From contig NZ_RQRT01000008.1 in assembly GCF_004335005.1 (NCBI RefSeq), forward strand, positions 1 to 64,000: DNA of 64,000 nucleotides, given 5' to 3'. Position numbers and translations under genes: made by a program. The DNA comes from Paracoccus nototheniae (lineage in GTDB: Bacteria > Pseudomonadota > Alphaproteobacteria > Rhodobacterales > Rhodobacteraceae). This document shows, piece by piece, positions 7,879-15,765 of this stretch. Position 1 is the stretch's first letter. Every line of letters begins with the position of its first letter. The notes below the pieces were generated by a model. That model was not told the DNA's origin, made no database searches, and was given only the letters and a program-made list of their open reading frames with translations.

Positions 7879-8961
7879 TCAGTCCTGCGACAGGCAGGCG
7901 ATGATCGTATCGGCCATGCCGGTCAGCAGCGCCTCGTACTGGCCCGCGCCGGGGGCAAGGTCGCCGCCCTCGGGGCTCAGCTCGCCGCCAAGGCGGACGG
8001 GGCTGCCTTCGGTCACCGTGTTCAGCAGGGCCGGATCATGGGCGAATTCGGGAAAGGCGCAGTGGGCGCCGGTCTGGGTGATCATGCTGCGGATCTGGTC
8101 GATCCGGGCCGCCGAGGGGGTCGAGGCATCGCCGAGCGAGACGGGGATCGCCGGCTGCAGCCCGAAATGATCGGTGAAATACCCATAGGCGTCGTGAAAG
8201 ACGATGAACCGCGCGTCGCCATACGGGGCCAGCCGGTCGCGCAGATCGCTGTCCAGCGCCGCGATGCGGGCGCTGGCGGCCTCGGCATTGGCGGCATAGA
8301 TGGCGGCGTTCCCGGGATCCTGCGCCGAGAGGCTGGCGGCGATGGCCTGCAGCCAGGGACCGGCATTGTCGGGGTTCAGCCAGGCATGGGGATCGCTGCC
8401 CGAATGATCGTGATCATGGTCGTCGCCCGCATGATCGTGGGCCTCATCCGCGTGGTCATGCCCGTGGTCGTGGTCGTCTGCGGCGTGTTCATGGTCATGG
8501 TCATGGTCATGATCGTGGTCGTGCCCGTGATCCTGCGCATGATCGTGATCCGCCTCGCCGTGATCATGCCCTTCGTCGGCGTGGTCATGATCGCCGCCCT
8601 CGTCATGATCCTTATGCCCGGCCTCGTCATAGCCGCGCAGGGTCACGCCCTCGACTTCCAGCAGGCGCAACTGGTCGCTGTCGGTCAGGGTGTCGGCGGC
8701 GCGGGCCAGCCAGGGGGTCAGGGACGGCCCCATCCAGATGACCAGATCGGCCCCCTGCAGCGCCTGCGCGTCCGAGGGGCGCATCTGGTAATGATGCGCG
8801 CTGGCGCCTTGCGGCAACAAGACGCGGACCTCGGCCAGATCGCCCATGACCTCTTGCACCAGTGCGCCGGTCGGGACCAGATCGGTCACCACCTGCGGGG
8901 CGGCAAGGGCGGGGCTGGCTGTCAGCGACAGGAACGCGGCGACGGATGCCTGATGGCGCAT
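7879..8961 (-). CDS. znuA: zinc ABC transporter periplasmic binding protein ZnuA
   Basis: A 360-residue solute-binding protein of the cluster A-I metal family, delivering Zn(II) to ZnuBC. Residues 1-21 are a signal peptide ending ALAA. Zinc-ligand regions are visible: A-H-H-Y-Q-M at 55-60, D-P-H-A-W-L-N at 190-196 and F-H-D-A-Y-G-Y. Residues about 116-187 are an exceptionally long His/Asp/Glu-rich charged loop, rich in HD and DH dipeptides, as in zinc-specific ZnuA proteins but longer than usual. It is divergent from zur, and the shared promoter region carries two Zur-box-like dyads. Confidence 0.95.
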   Translation of the reverse strand: MRHQASVAAFLSLTASPALAAPQVVTDLVPTGALVQEVMGDLAEVRVLLPQGASAHHYQMRPSDAQALQGADLVIWMGPSLTPWLARAADTLTDSDQLRLLEVEGVTLRGYDEAGHKDHDEGGDHDHADEGHDHGEADHDHAQDHGHDHDHDHDHDHEHAADDHDHGHDHADEAHDHAGDDHDHDHSGSDPHAWLNPDNAGPWLQAIAASLSAQDPGNAAIYAANAEAASARIAALDSDLRDRLAPYGDARFIVFHDAYGYFTDHFGLQPAIPVSLGDASTPSAARIDQIRSMITQTGAHCAFPEFAHDPALLNTVTEGSPVRLGGELSPEGGDLAPGAGQYEALLTGMADTIIACLSQD

Positions 8962-9007
8962 CGGGATCTCCTTTGGGCGGGCTTTGTTGCGATGACCGGG
9001 TTCTGTG

Positions 9008-9048
9008 TGTTACAGGATAACAAGTCAACCGGAATGTTACAGTATAAC
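9008..9048. promoter_or_regulatory. two Zur-box-like dyads in the znuA/zur intergenic region
   Basis: TGTTACAGGATAACA (9008-9022) and TGTTACAGTATAAC (9035-9048) are near-identical, 27 bp apart start to start. They contain the GTTAC...TAAC dyad expected of alphaproteobacterial Zur operators. They lie between the znuA start (8961) and the zur start (9072), so one control region probably serves both divergent units, including autoregulation of zur-znuC-znuB. Confidence 0.82.
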
Positions 9049-9071
9049 GACCCTGCCGGGGAAGGATTGCC

Positions 9072-9569
9072 GTGCCTCATGATGATGCCATCGCCGCGAC
9101 CTTTGCGCCGCATGACCACCGCGAATGCGCCCATCGGGTGCTGGACGAGGCGGCCGTGCGACTGGCGGGGCAGGGTGCGCGGCTGACCCCGGTCCGCCGC
9201 CGCACGCTTGAGATCCTGCTGGAAAGCCACCGCGCGATGGGCGCATACGAAGTGCTGGACCGGCTGGCCGCCGAGGGGTTCGGGCGCCAGCCGCCGGTCG
9301 CCTATCGGGCGCTGGAATTTCTGGTTACCCATGGGCTGGCGCACCGGTTGCAGCGGCTGAACGCCTTTGCAGCCTGTCTGCATCCGGGCCATGATCACCA
9401 CCCCGCCTTCCTGATCTGCCGCAATTGCGACAAGATCGCCGAGGCCGCCGCGATCGAGGTCCGCGACGCCCTGACCGCCGTCGCGGCCCAGGGCGGTTTC
9501 CGGGTCGAGCGGGCGACGATCGAGGCGCTTGGCCTCTGTGCCACCTGCGCCGCCGAGGGCGCCGCATGA
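9072..9569 (+). CDS. zur: Fur-family zinc uptake regulator Zur
   Basis: A 165-residue repressor with GTG start after GAAGG. The N-terminal winged helix includes L-T-P-V-R-R-R-T-L-E-I-L and the segment A-Y-E-V-L-D-R-L. The dimerisation/metal domain follows, with H-P-G-H-D-H-H-P-A-F-L-I-C-R-N-C and a C-terminal C-A-T-C giving paired Cys for the structural zinc. Fur-family position next to znuCB, together with the dyads upstream, identifies it as Zur rather than Fur or Mur. Its stop overlaps the znuC start (ATGA), indicating translational coupling. Confidence 0.93.
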   Translation: MPHDDAIAATFAPHDHRECAHRVLDEAAVRLAGQGARLTPVRRRTLEILLESHRAMGAYEVLDRLAAEGFGRQPPVAYRALEFLVTHGLAHRLQRLNAFAACLHPGHDHHPAFLICRNCDKIAEAAAIEVRDALTAVAAQGGFRVERATIEALGLCATCAAEGAA

Positions 9570-10420
9570 GCGCGCCCGACACCCTGCAAAGCGACCCCCT
9601 GATCCAGTCGCGCGCATTGACCATCCACCGTCCCGGCACCTCCGAGCCGGTGCTGTCCCATGTCGATTTCCGCATCCTGCCCGGAGAGATCGTGACCGTG
9701 GTCGGGCCAAACGGGTCGGGCAAATCCTCGCTGATCCGGGCGCTTCTGGGGCATATGCCTCTGGCCTCGGGGCAGGTGGCGCGGCGGGCGGGGCTGCGCA
9801 TCGGCTATGTCCCGCAGCGGGTTCAGCTGGACACTGCGATCCCGATGACCGTGCGCCGGTTCCTGTCGCTGCCCACCCGCGTCAGCGATGCGCAGGCCGA
9901 GGGCGCGCTGGCCCGGACCGGGGTGCCGGGCCTTGGCCCGCGCCAGCTGACGCAGCTGTCGGGCGGCCAGTTCCAGCGCGTTCTGCTGGCCCGCGCGCTT
10001 CTCAGCGACCCGCATCTGCTGGTGCTGGACGAGCCGACGCAGGGGCTGGACCAGCCGGGCATCGTGGCCTTTTACCAGCTGATCGAGGATGTGCGCCGCC
10101 AGACAGGCGCCGCCGTGCTGATGGTCAGCCATGATCTGCTGGTGGTCATGCGATCCTCGGACCGGGTTGTCTGCCTGAACGGCCATGTCTGCTGCGAGGG
10201 CACCCCCCAGCATGTCAGCACCGCCCCCGAATACCGCGCCCTGTTCGGCGCCGGGGCCGAGGGCACGCTGGCCTTGTATCGTCACAGCCACGATCATGAT
10301 CACGACCTGATGCCGGACGCATCGCATGACCATGCTGCGGGCGGGGCCGGTGCGCATGTCCACGGCCCCGGCTGCGGGCATGACCACCACCACAGCGACA
10401 AGGCGGCCCCGGCGCCCTGA
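9566..10420 (+). CDS. znuC: zinc ABC transporter ATP-binding protein ZnuC, with His-rich tail
   Basis: A 284-residue ABC ATPase. The Walker A G-P-N-G-S-G-K-S-S (47-55), the signature L-S-G-G-Q (about 132-136), Walker B L-L-V-L-D-E-P-T (about 152-159) and the H-loop V-S-H-D are intact. The C-terminal about 44 residues are rich in His and Asp (H-D-H-D-H-D, H-D-H-H-H). This is unusual for the cytoplasmic ATPase and could bind or buffer zinc. Energises ZnuB-dependent Zn(II) import. Confidence 0.94.
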   Translation: MSAPDTLQSDPLIQSRALTIHRPGTSEPVLSHVDFRILPGEIVTVVGPNGSGKSSLIRALLGHMPLASGQVARRAGLRIGYVPQRVQLDTAIPMTVRRFLSLPTRVSDAQAEGALARTGVPGLGPRQLTQLSGGQFQRVLLARALLSDPHLLVLDEPTQGLDQPGIVAFYQLIEDVRRQTGAAVLMVSHDLLVVMRSSDRVVCLNGHVCCEGTPQHVSTAPEYRALFGAGAEGTLALYRHSHDHDHDLMPDASHDHAAGGAGAHVHGPGCGHDHHHSDKAAPAP

Positions 10421-10447
10421 GGGGCGTGGGCCGGGCAGGGATGACCG

Positions 10448-11230
10448 ATGCTTGACGATTTCTTCACGCGTGCGCTGCTGGCGGGGCTGGGACTGGCGCT
10501 GGTCGCAGGCCCTTTGGGCAGTTTCGTGGTCTGGCGGCGGATGGCCTATTTCGGAGATTCGACCGCCCATGCGGCGATTTTGGGGGTGGCCTTCGCGCTG
10601 GCCTTCGACATCTCGATCTATGCGGGCACGTTGACGGTCGCGGTGGCGATGGCCTGCCTTGTCTCGGCGCTGGTGGCGCGGGGGCAGGCGATGGACACGA
10701 TGCTGGGGGTCTTGTCGCATTCGGCGCTGGCTTTGGGGCTGGTGGCGATCAGCTTTGTGCCTGCTGCGCGATCGGATCTGTCCAGCTATCTGTTCGGCGA
10801 TATTCTGGCGGTGGGGCGGGCCGATCTGGCGCTGATCTGGACCGGGGCGGCGCTGGTTCTGGGGCTGCTGATCCTGCGCTGGCAACGGCTGGTGACCAGC
10901 AGCCTGAACGAGGAACTGGCCATGGCCGCAGGCATCGATCCAAGGGTCGAGCGTCTGGTCCTGTCGCTGTGTCTGGCCGTGGTGGTGGCGCTGGCGATTC
11001 GGGTGGTGGGGTCGTTGCTGATTTCGGCCATGCTGATCGTGCCCGCGGCGGCGGCGCGCGGATGGGCGCGCACACCCGAGCGGATGGCCGCCGCCGCCGC
11101 CCTGATCGCCGCCGGATCGGTGGCTGCGGGCCTGTGGGCAAGCCTGCATCTGGATACACCGGCCGGTCCCTCGATCGTGACTGCGGCGGCGGCTTTTTTC
11201 GTCGTCTCGCAAGGGCTTCGACGGGGTTAG
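10448..11230 (+). CDS. znuB: zinc ABC transporter permease ZnuB
   Basis: A 260-residue integral membrane protein of the ABC-3 family. About seven to eight hydrophobic segments are visible, beginning LLAGLGLALVAGPLGSFVVW. The conserved F-G-D-S-T-A-H-A region follows the first helix, and a later loop has L-I-S-A-M-L-I-V-P-A-A-A-A, typical of metal ABC-3 permeases. It follows znuC after 27 bp and is the last gene of the zur-znuC-znuB unit. Confidence 0.94.
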   Translation: MLDDFFTRALLAGLGLALVAGPLGSFVVWRRMAYFGDSTAHAAILGVAFALAFDISIYAGTLTVAVAMACLVSALVARGQAMDTMLGVLSHSALALGLVAISFVPAARSDLSSYLFGDILAVGRADLALIWTGAALVLGLLILRWQRLVTSSLNEELAMAAGIDPRVERLVLSLCLAVVVALAIRVVGSLLISAMLIVPAAAARGWARTPERMAAAAALIAAGSVAAGLWASLHLDTPAGPSIVTAAAAFFVVSQGLRRG

Positions 11231-11428
11231 TGCGGAATTGTCACAACTTTTCCGTGGGTTTGCAGGTGCAGGAATAAGGGGCGTTAAACGGTGTTGGCCA
11301 ATATGCAACAGTGCATGCAGGGCCACGGGGGATTCAATCCAATCCAGCTTTTCAACCGTTCGGGTTTGTGTAACTGTCTCCTCGATGTTGCCAGCAATGG
11401 CAGCCGTCAATCGAAACGGAGCATGATC

Positions 11429-11632
11429 ATGACCAAATTCGCTATTTTCGCGGCCGCTCTCGGCCTGACCGCAACTTCGGCTCTGGCCGGTGGCTATGTC
11501 GCCCCCGTCGTCGAAGTCGAGCCGGTGATTGTTGAAGAGCGTCCCGCATCGACCAACGCTGGCCTGGTGGTTCCCGCCCTGCTGCTGCTGGGCGTCATTG
11601 CCGCTGTCGCTTCGGACGACGACGACAGCTGA
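11429..11632 (+). CDS. small secreted/membrane-anchored protein with poly-Asp C-terminus
   Basis: A 67-residue protein starting MTKFAIFAAALGLTATSALA, a clear signal peptide; GGAG lies 7 bases before this ATG, which is preferred over the ATG 6 bases upstream. After cleavage the mature peptide is short. It has a Val/Glu/Pro-rich segment, a hydrophobic C-terminal segment (GLVVPALLLLGVIAAVA), and ends SDDDDS. Comparable small exported proteins occur in Rhodobacteraceae, but I know no function. It is followed by a strong terminator and is therefore a single-gene transcript. Confidence 0.7.
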   Translation: MTKFAIFAAALGLTATSALAGGYVAPVVEVEPVIVEERPASTNAGLVVPALLLLGVIAAVASDDDDS

Positions 11633-11666
11633 TATCGGTTCGGATCGCCAACGCGATCCGCGCCAC

Positions 11667-11697
11667 AAGGGGCTGGCCAATGGCCAGCCCCTTTTTT
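11667..11697 (+). terminator. strong intrinsic terminator after the small secreted protein
   Basis: A 10-bp perfect stem GGGGCTGGCC / GGCCAGCCCC with a 3-nt loop, followed by TTTTTT. Confidence 0.95.
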
Positions 11698-11748
11698 CAT
11701 GTCCCGATCCGCTGAAGACGACGGCATCGCGACCTGACACCGGACATG

Positions 11749-11780
11749 AAAAAACCGGCCCCTCGCAGGGCCGGTTTTTC
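11749..11780 (-). terminator. bidirectional terminator after yjbF
   Basis: AAAAACCGGCCC / GGGCCGGTTTTT with a short loop. The A-run on one side and T-run on the other let it work in both directions; on the minus strand it ends the yjbH-yjbF transcript. Confidence 0.9.
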
Positions 11781-11806
11781 CTTATGGGGCATAGCTTTGG
11801 CCGGGA

Positions 11807-12478
11807 TCAGGGGCGCAGTGTCTGGATGGTGGCATAGCCCATGCCCGGGCCGACCCATTGCCGCGACACGGGGATCTGCCCGCCCTGAACCACATAGTTG
11901 TTCTGGAAGGTCGCGCCATGACCTTCGCAGCTTTCGACCATCGTGCCCGGATTGGGGCCGGGGGCGGTCGTGCAGCTGAACTGCAAAGGGCGTTCCAGCC
12001 CGTCTCCTGCCAGATAGCGCATGATGCGCGTGCCGCGGCCGGACTGGCCCGCCCGGATCAGCGCCTCGGTGCCCGGCTCGGCCACCGACAGATCGCGACC
12101 CAGACCGCGCGTGCCGATCAGCATCCCGCCGCGCAGGATCACGGATTCGTCCGATGGCGTCATATAGGTCCGCATGGCGCCGTTCTGGCCGGTCATGGCC
12201 AGAACCTGCGTGCGGCCCAACCCCTCGAACCCGATCTGGATCAGCGGGCCGGGATTGAGGCGCAGTGCCTCGGCTGCGGCCTGCTGAGGGGTTGGGGGCG
12301 GGGCGGCAGGGGCCGCAGCCGTGCGGGCGCCCACGACGCCCGCTGCGGTTTCGGCAAGCGCTGCCAGCGGTCCCGATCCGCCCTCATCCGCGCTGTTATT
12401 GCTGCAGGCGGCCAGCGCGACCAGCGCGACAGCCGACAGGGCGATCCTGAAACCTTGCATCCGAACCGGTCCGCTCAT
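11807..12478 (-). CDS. yjbF: YjbF/GfcB-family lipoprotein
   Basis: A 223-residue lipoprotein. The N-terminus has a hydrophobic segment ending in the lipobox A-L-A-A-C, followed by a Ser/Asn/Asp-rich linker. The remainder fits the YjbF/GfcB family (group 4 capsule operon type): an aromatic-poor beta-rich domain with G-G-M-L-I-G-T-R-G-L-G-R-D-L and a C-terminal V-S-R-Q-W-V-G-P-G-M-G-Y. It overlaps the upstream yjbH by 4 bp. In enterobacteria yjbEFGH is linked to exopolysaccharide production and is induced by envelope stress. yjbE and yjbG are not present here. Confidence 0.8.
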   Translation of the reverse strand: MSGPVRMQGFRIALSAVALVALAACSNNSADEGGSGPLAALAETAAGVVGARTAAAPAAPPPTPQQAAAEALRLNPGPLIQIGFEGLGRTQVLAMTGQNGAMRTYMTPSDESVILRGGMLIGTRGLGRDLSVAEPGTEALIRAGQSGRGTRIMRYLAGDGLERPLQFSCTTAPGPNPGTMVESCEGHGATFQNNYVVQGGQIPVSRQWVGPGMGYATIQTLRP

Positions 12479-14661
12479 CGCCAGAACCTCCCCCAGCCTT
12501 CATAAAGATCGACCGTATGGCTTTCGCGCACGCGGTCATACAGGCGCCCGTTCACATCCAGACGCGATCCGCCATCGCGCGACAGCGACCGCAGATTGGT
12601 CGAGACGCGATCGCGCGAGGCCTGACCCGTCGCCCAGCCAAGCGGGATCGACAGGGTGATGCCCTTGTCAAAGCTGCCCTCGCCGAATTCCTCGGCCGAC
12701 AGGTTGGTCTTGGTCGCATAGGCGCCGATCTGCCAGCCATTGGCGAATTCGCGCGTCAGGGTCACCGTCGCGCCCTCGTCGCCCGCCAGATAGCGGCCCA
12801 GATCCAGCTGCGCGGTGAACCCCTGCGCAAATTCGTAATAGGCCGAGACATGGCCCGTCGTGACCTCGTAATCGCGGAAATCGAACAGCTGGTCGAAATC
12901 GCGCTTGCGGACGCGGTTCACCTCGGCCCCGAAGGCCAGCGGCGAATTGGCGGGTTTCCACAGCGCTTCTGCCGAGACACCGCCATAGGCCCGTTCCAGC
13001 AGACCCACGGTCACGCGGGAATAGACGGTGGGCGTGGGCTTGGCATACCAGGCCAGCGTCAGTTCCGGGATCACCGGGCTGGAATTGCCGGTATACATGC
13101 GCGTGTCGGACCGGACGCGCGGCACGCCTTCGGGCGTGGTTTCCAGCGACGGTTCGTTTTCGTATTCCTCGGGCGTGTAATACTCGCCACGCTGGCCCGG
13201 AATGCCGGGGCCGCGCTGGCCGATATCGCCGAAGGCGCGCTGGCGCAGGGCGCCGGTGACGATCAGGCCGGGGCGGATCTCATAGCTGGCGCGGGCTTCG
13301 GCGCCGACCTCGTGGGTGATCCCGTCCTCGGCGCTGAAGATGCCCAGATCCAGATAGGGTTTGATCGACCAGCGGAACCGGGGATACAGCCCCTCGGTCA
13401 CGACCAGCCCGGGCGCACCGGCGGCGGCGTCCGACAGGGTCGAGGCGGCGGCGATCTGCCCGGCCTCGGTGTTTTCCAGCCGTTCGACATCGCTGCGCCG
13501 CACCGTCACCGAAGAGGTCGGCATCCCGTCGCTGGTCGAGGTGATCACGAAGGTCTCGACCGAGGGGGGCAGGGCGCGGGTCATCAGGCGTGCCGTGCGG
13601 CCCACCGCCTCGGCCTGAGAGATATAGCGCTGGTTGCGCAGCCGCACCTCGGCCCGGGTGGGCGACAGGGCCATGGATTCCAGCAGCTGGCCTTCGCTGG
13701 CCATCGCCGTGCCAAGGGCCGTCTGGATGGCGGGCTGGGCGGTCGGATCCTGCGACCAGCTGCCCGACCATCCCTCGGGATCCTGCGCCGGGGCAGGGCG
13801 CGGACGCACCGGCGCCGGGGCCTTTTCCAGACCCGAGGGGAAGGCCGCCTCGCGCGGGTTCAGCGCGATGGTGAATTGCGCGCCGATCGTCTCGCCGCCG
13901 ATGGTATAGATCCCGGCTTCGTAATTCTGGCCAAAGCGGTAATTGGCGCCCAGGTTGATCTTGCTGCCCGGCTCGTCGCCCTGCTGGAACGTGTTCCCGG
14001 TGCTGTAGCGGGCCTGATAGATGTCGTTGGAATATTCGGCCACAAGGTTCAGCCGGTCATTGACCTGCCAGCTGACCGAGGCAAAGGGCTTGGCCCCGCC
14101 GGTGAACCAGTCGTCGACATTGGGCGTGCCGCCTTCGTCCCCCACATCGATGACGCGCGGATTGCCCGCCAGCGTGCCCCAGCCCAGACCAAGCGAGGCG
14201 CGGATCGTCGGCGTCACATTGCGCGTGGCCACGATATATTCGCCCGAATAGACGCCGGTGCCCAGAAAGTCCTGCAGGCCGACCGCGACGGCGGGACGCC
14301 ATCCATCCTCGTCCACGATCTGATAGCGCAGATCCAGCGAGCGGTCGGAAATGAACCCCTCTTGCCGGAAATCCTGAATGCCATCGACGCGGCCATAGCG
14401 CAGGACCGCCGTCAGCCCCGGCAGCGCCTCAAAGAAGACGTTGCCGCGCCGCGCGTAATCGGACAGCGACAGTGTCGCGCCCAACGTGCCATCGGCCAGC
14501 GTTTCGGCGGTGGGGGTGTCGATGCCGCCCGGCAGGCCATAGCTGGACATGTTGCGCCCCAGCATCGGGTCTGCTGTCGCGATGCCGATCCCGGACCCCG
14601 CGATCAGGGCTATGGGCAGGGTGGTGGCCATCAGCTGGCGGGTCAGGCGCGAGCGGCGCAT
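12475..14661 (-). CDS. yjbH: YjbH/GfcD-family outer-membrane protein
   Basis: A 728-residue exported protein. The start ATG is preceded by AAAGGAAG. The signal peptide (about 1-30) is followed by S-S-Y-G-L-P-G-G-I-D-T-P-T-A, the hallmark of YjbH-family proteins. Next comes a long beta-strand-rich region that resembles an outer-membrane beta barrel. A central alpha/beta-like segment (about 320-400) and a second barrel-like half follow. Predicted role: export or assembly of an extracellular polysaccharide together with YjbF. Translationally coupled to yjbF. Confidence 0.85.
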   Translation of the reverse strand: MRRSRLTRQLMATTLPIALIAGSGIGIATADPMLGRNMSSYGLPGGIDTPTAETLADGTLGATLSLSDYARRGNVFFEALPGLTAVLRYGRVDGIQDFRQEGFISDRSLDLRYQIVDEDGWRPAVAVGLQDFLGTGVYSGEYIVATRNVTPTIRASLGLGWGTLAGNPRVIDVGDEGGTPNVDDWFTGGAKPFASVSWQVNDRLNLVAEYSNDIYQARYSTGNTFQQGDEPGSKINLGANYRFGQNYEAGIYTIGGETIGAQFTIALNPREAAFPSGLEKAPAPVRPRPAPAQDPEGWSGSWSQDPTAQPAIQTALGTAMASEGQLLESMALSPTRAEVRLRNQRYISQAEAVGRTARLMTRALPPSVETFVITSTSDGMPTSSVTVRRSDVERLENTEAGQIAAASTLSDAAAGAPGLVVTEGLYPRFRWSIKPYLDLGIFSAEDGITHEVGAEARASYEIRPGLIVTGALRQRAFGDIGQRGPGIPGQRGEYYTPEEYENEPSLETTPEGVPRVRSDTRMYTGNSSPVIPELTLAWYAKPTPTVYSRVTVGLLERAYGGVSAEALWKPANSPLAFGAEVNRVRKRDFDQLFDFRDYEVTTGHVSAYYEFAQGFTAQLDLGRYLAGDEGATVTLTREFANGWQIGAYATKTNLSAEEFGEGSFDKGITLSIPLGWATGQASRDRVSTNLRSLSRDGGSRLDVNGRLYDRVRESHTVDLYEGWGRFWR

Positions 14662-14702
14662 CGGCGGGCTTCCTTTCGGCGGCAGGGTCGGGGCAGATCA
14701 GT

Positions 14703-14790
14703 CAGCAGGGCTTCGGGCGCAAGGGTTTCAGGCCCAAAGGGTTCACGCCCAAGTGTTTCAGACCCAAGGGTTTCAGGCGCAGTGGCAGGC
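14703..14790. repeat. degenerate 15-bp tandem repeats upstream of yjbH
   Basis: Five consecutive 15-bp units (14703, 14718, 14733, 14748 and 14763 starts) match CCCAAGGGTTTCAGG or close variants; a partial sixth follows. They lie in the 178-bp gap between yjbH (start 14661) and the lipoprotein stop (14840). No gene of convincing quality covers them. They could be a regulatory array or an expanding minisatellite in the yjbH leader. Confidence 0.75.
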
Positions 14791-14839
14791 TTTGCCCTGC
14801 GGATCGACACACGAATGCGTGACCTGCAGGGCCTTTGTC

Positions 14840-15421
14840 TTACCCGGCGGGCGTCGCGGCCGTATCGGTTCCGGCGGCGGTATCGGCAGCAGGCGCAGGG
14901 GCAGGCTGGGCGGTGACCGCGCAGCCGGGCTGTTGCTGGCCCCCGACCGTCAGGCGGGCGGTCAGCGGGAAGCGGTCCCCCGACATGCTGTCCCGGCACG
15001 GGGCGGCGCGCATGTTGACCACGAACGGGCGCCCGTTCAGCACGCCCACATATTCGACCCCCTGATTGAACACCAACCGGTTCACCGAGATCGACCGCCC
15101 CGATGGATTGTCGGGCGTGCGATAAAGCGCGGTGTTGCCGCTGATCTGGACCCGCCAGGACGGTTCGTTCCCGGCCGCGACAAAGGCGGTGCTGCGATAG
15201 GTCAGCGGCTCGGCCATCTGGACCGGGCGGGGGGCGGTGGCGGCGGTCTCGATCGGCTGTTCCAGCGGCGAGACGGCGGGCGGGCGCGGGCCTGCGGGCT
15301 GTTCGGGCTGGGCGGCGGTCTGATCCAGCCCGATGCCACGGCGCAGGTCGGTCATCGCCTCGCTGTCGCAGGCGGCCAGAGGCAGGGTCATCAGGGCAAG
15401 GACGGCAAGACGGGGAAACAT
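14840..15421 (-). CDS. lipoprotein with COG3650-like domain
   Basis: A 193-residue lipoprotein. The start MFPRLAVLALMTLPLAAC gives a short signal peptide ending in a lipobox Cys; AAAAGG lies upstream. A Pro/Ala/Gln linker precedes a domain with F-V-A-A-G-N-E-P-S-W-R-V-Q-I-S-G, then A-P-C-R-D-S-M-S-G-D-R-F-P-L-T-A-R-L-T-V-G-G and G-C-A. That resembles the small COG3650-type domain found in lipoproteins of Proteobacteria. The C-terminus is an Ala/Thr-rich tail. Function unknown. It is not clearly part of the yjbFH unit because of the 178-bp repeat-containing gap. Confidence 0.65.
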   Translation of the reverse strand: MFPRLAVLALMTLPLAACDSEAMTDLRRGIGLDQTAAQPEQPAGPRPPAVSPLEQPIETAATAPRPVQMAEPLTYRSTAFVAAGNEPSWRVQISGNTALYRTPDNPSGRSISVNRLVFNQGVEYVGVLNGRPFVVNMRAAPCRDSMSGDRFPLTARLTVGGQQQPGCAVTAQPAPAPAADTAAGTDTAATPAG

Positions 15422-15765
15422 GGGGCTTTGGCCTTTTGGGTCGGTCACGATCGTTGTGATCCAAGCGTTACCAATCGCCGCGCCATGGGGCAAGCGCTGC
15501 GCCCCCGCCCGGCAAGCAGCCGCCGTCCCCTGTGGTAACTGAGACGATCAGAGCGTCCGCGGCCAGCGGCACGGCGGCGGCGACGCAACGGGCTGCGCCA
15601 TCGGTCCGGACAAACAGGCCGGTCGTGGGCGATGAGGTCGATTGATAAATGATATCTTCTACCCCCATAGGGCGCATCCGGTGTGTTATTCGTTGAACTT
15701 CCTTTCGAAACCGGATCATGATCGGGCTATGTTCTTCCCGAAATCCGCGCCGATATGATCCCGAC
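15422..15765. other. 344-bp gap between divergent genes
   Basis: This region separates the minus-strand lipoprotein from the plus-strand HWE kinase and must hold both promoters. The part at 15640-15740 is locally AT-richer. I see no RNA gene, strong dyad or convincing small gene. Confidence 0.5.

Noticed and set aside
7837-9186. Plus-strand frame opposite znuA with long Val/Met/Ile runs that resemble membrane helices
   Set aside because: The hydrophobic runs are the antisense reading of the His/Asp codons of the ZnuA loop.
14643-15464. 273-codon minus-strand frame over the 15-bp repeats and the lipoprotein
   Set aside because: It is out of frame with the well-supported lipoprotein. The repeats simply keep frames open because 15 is a multiple of three.
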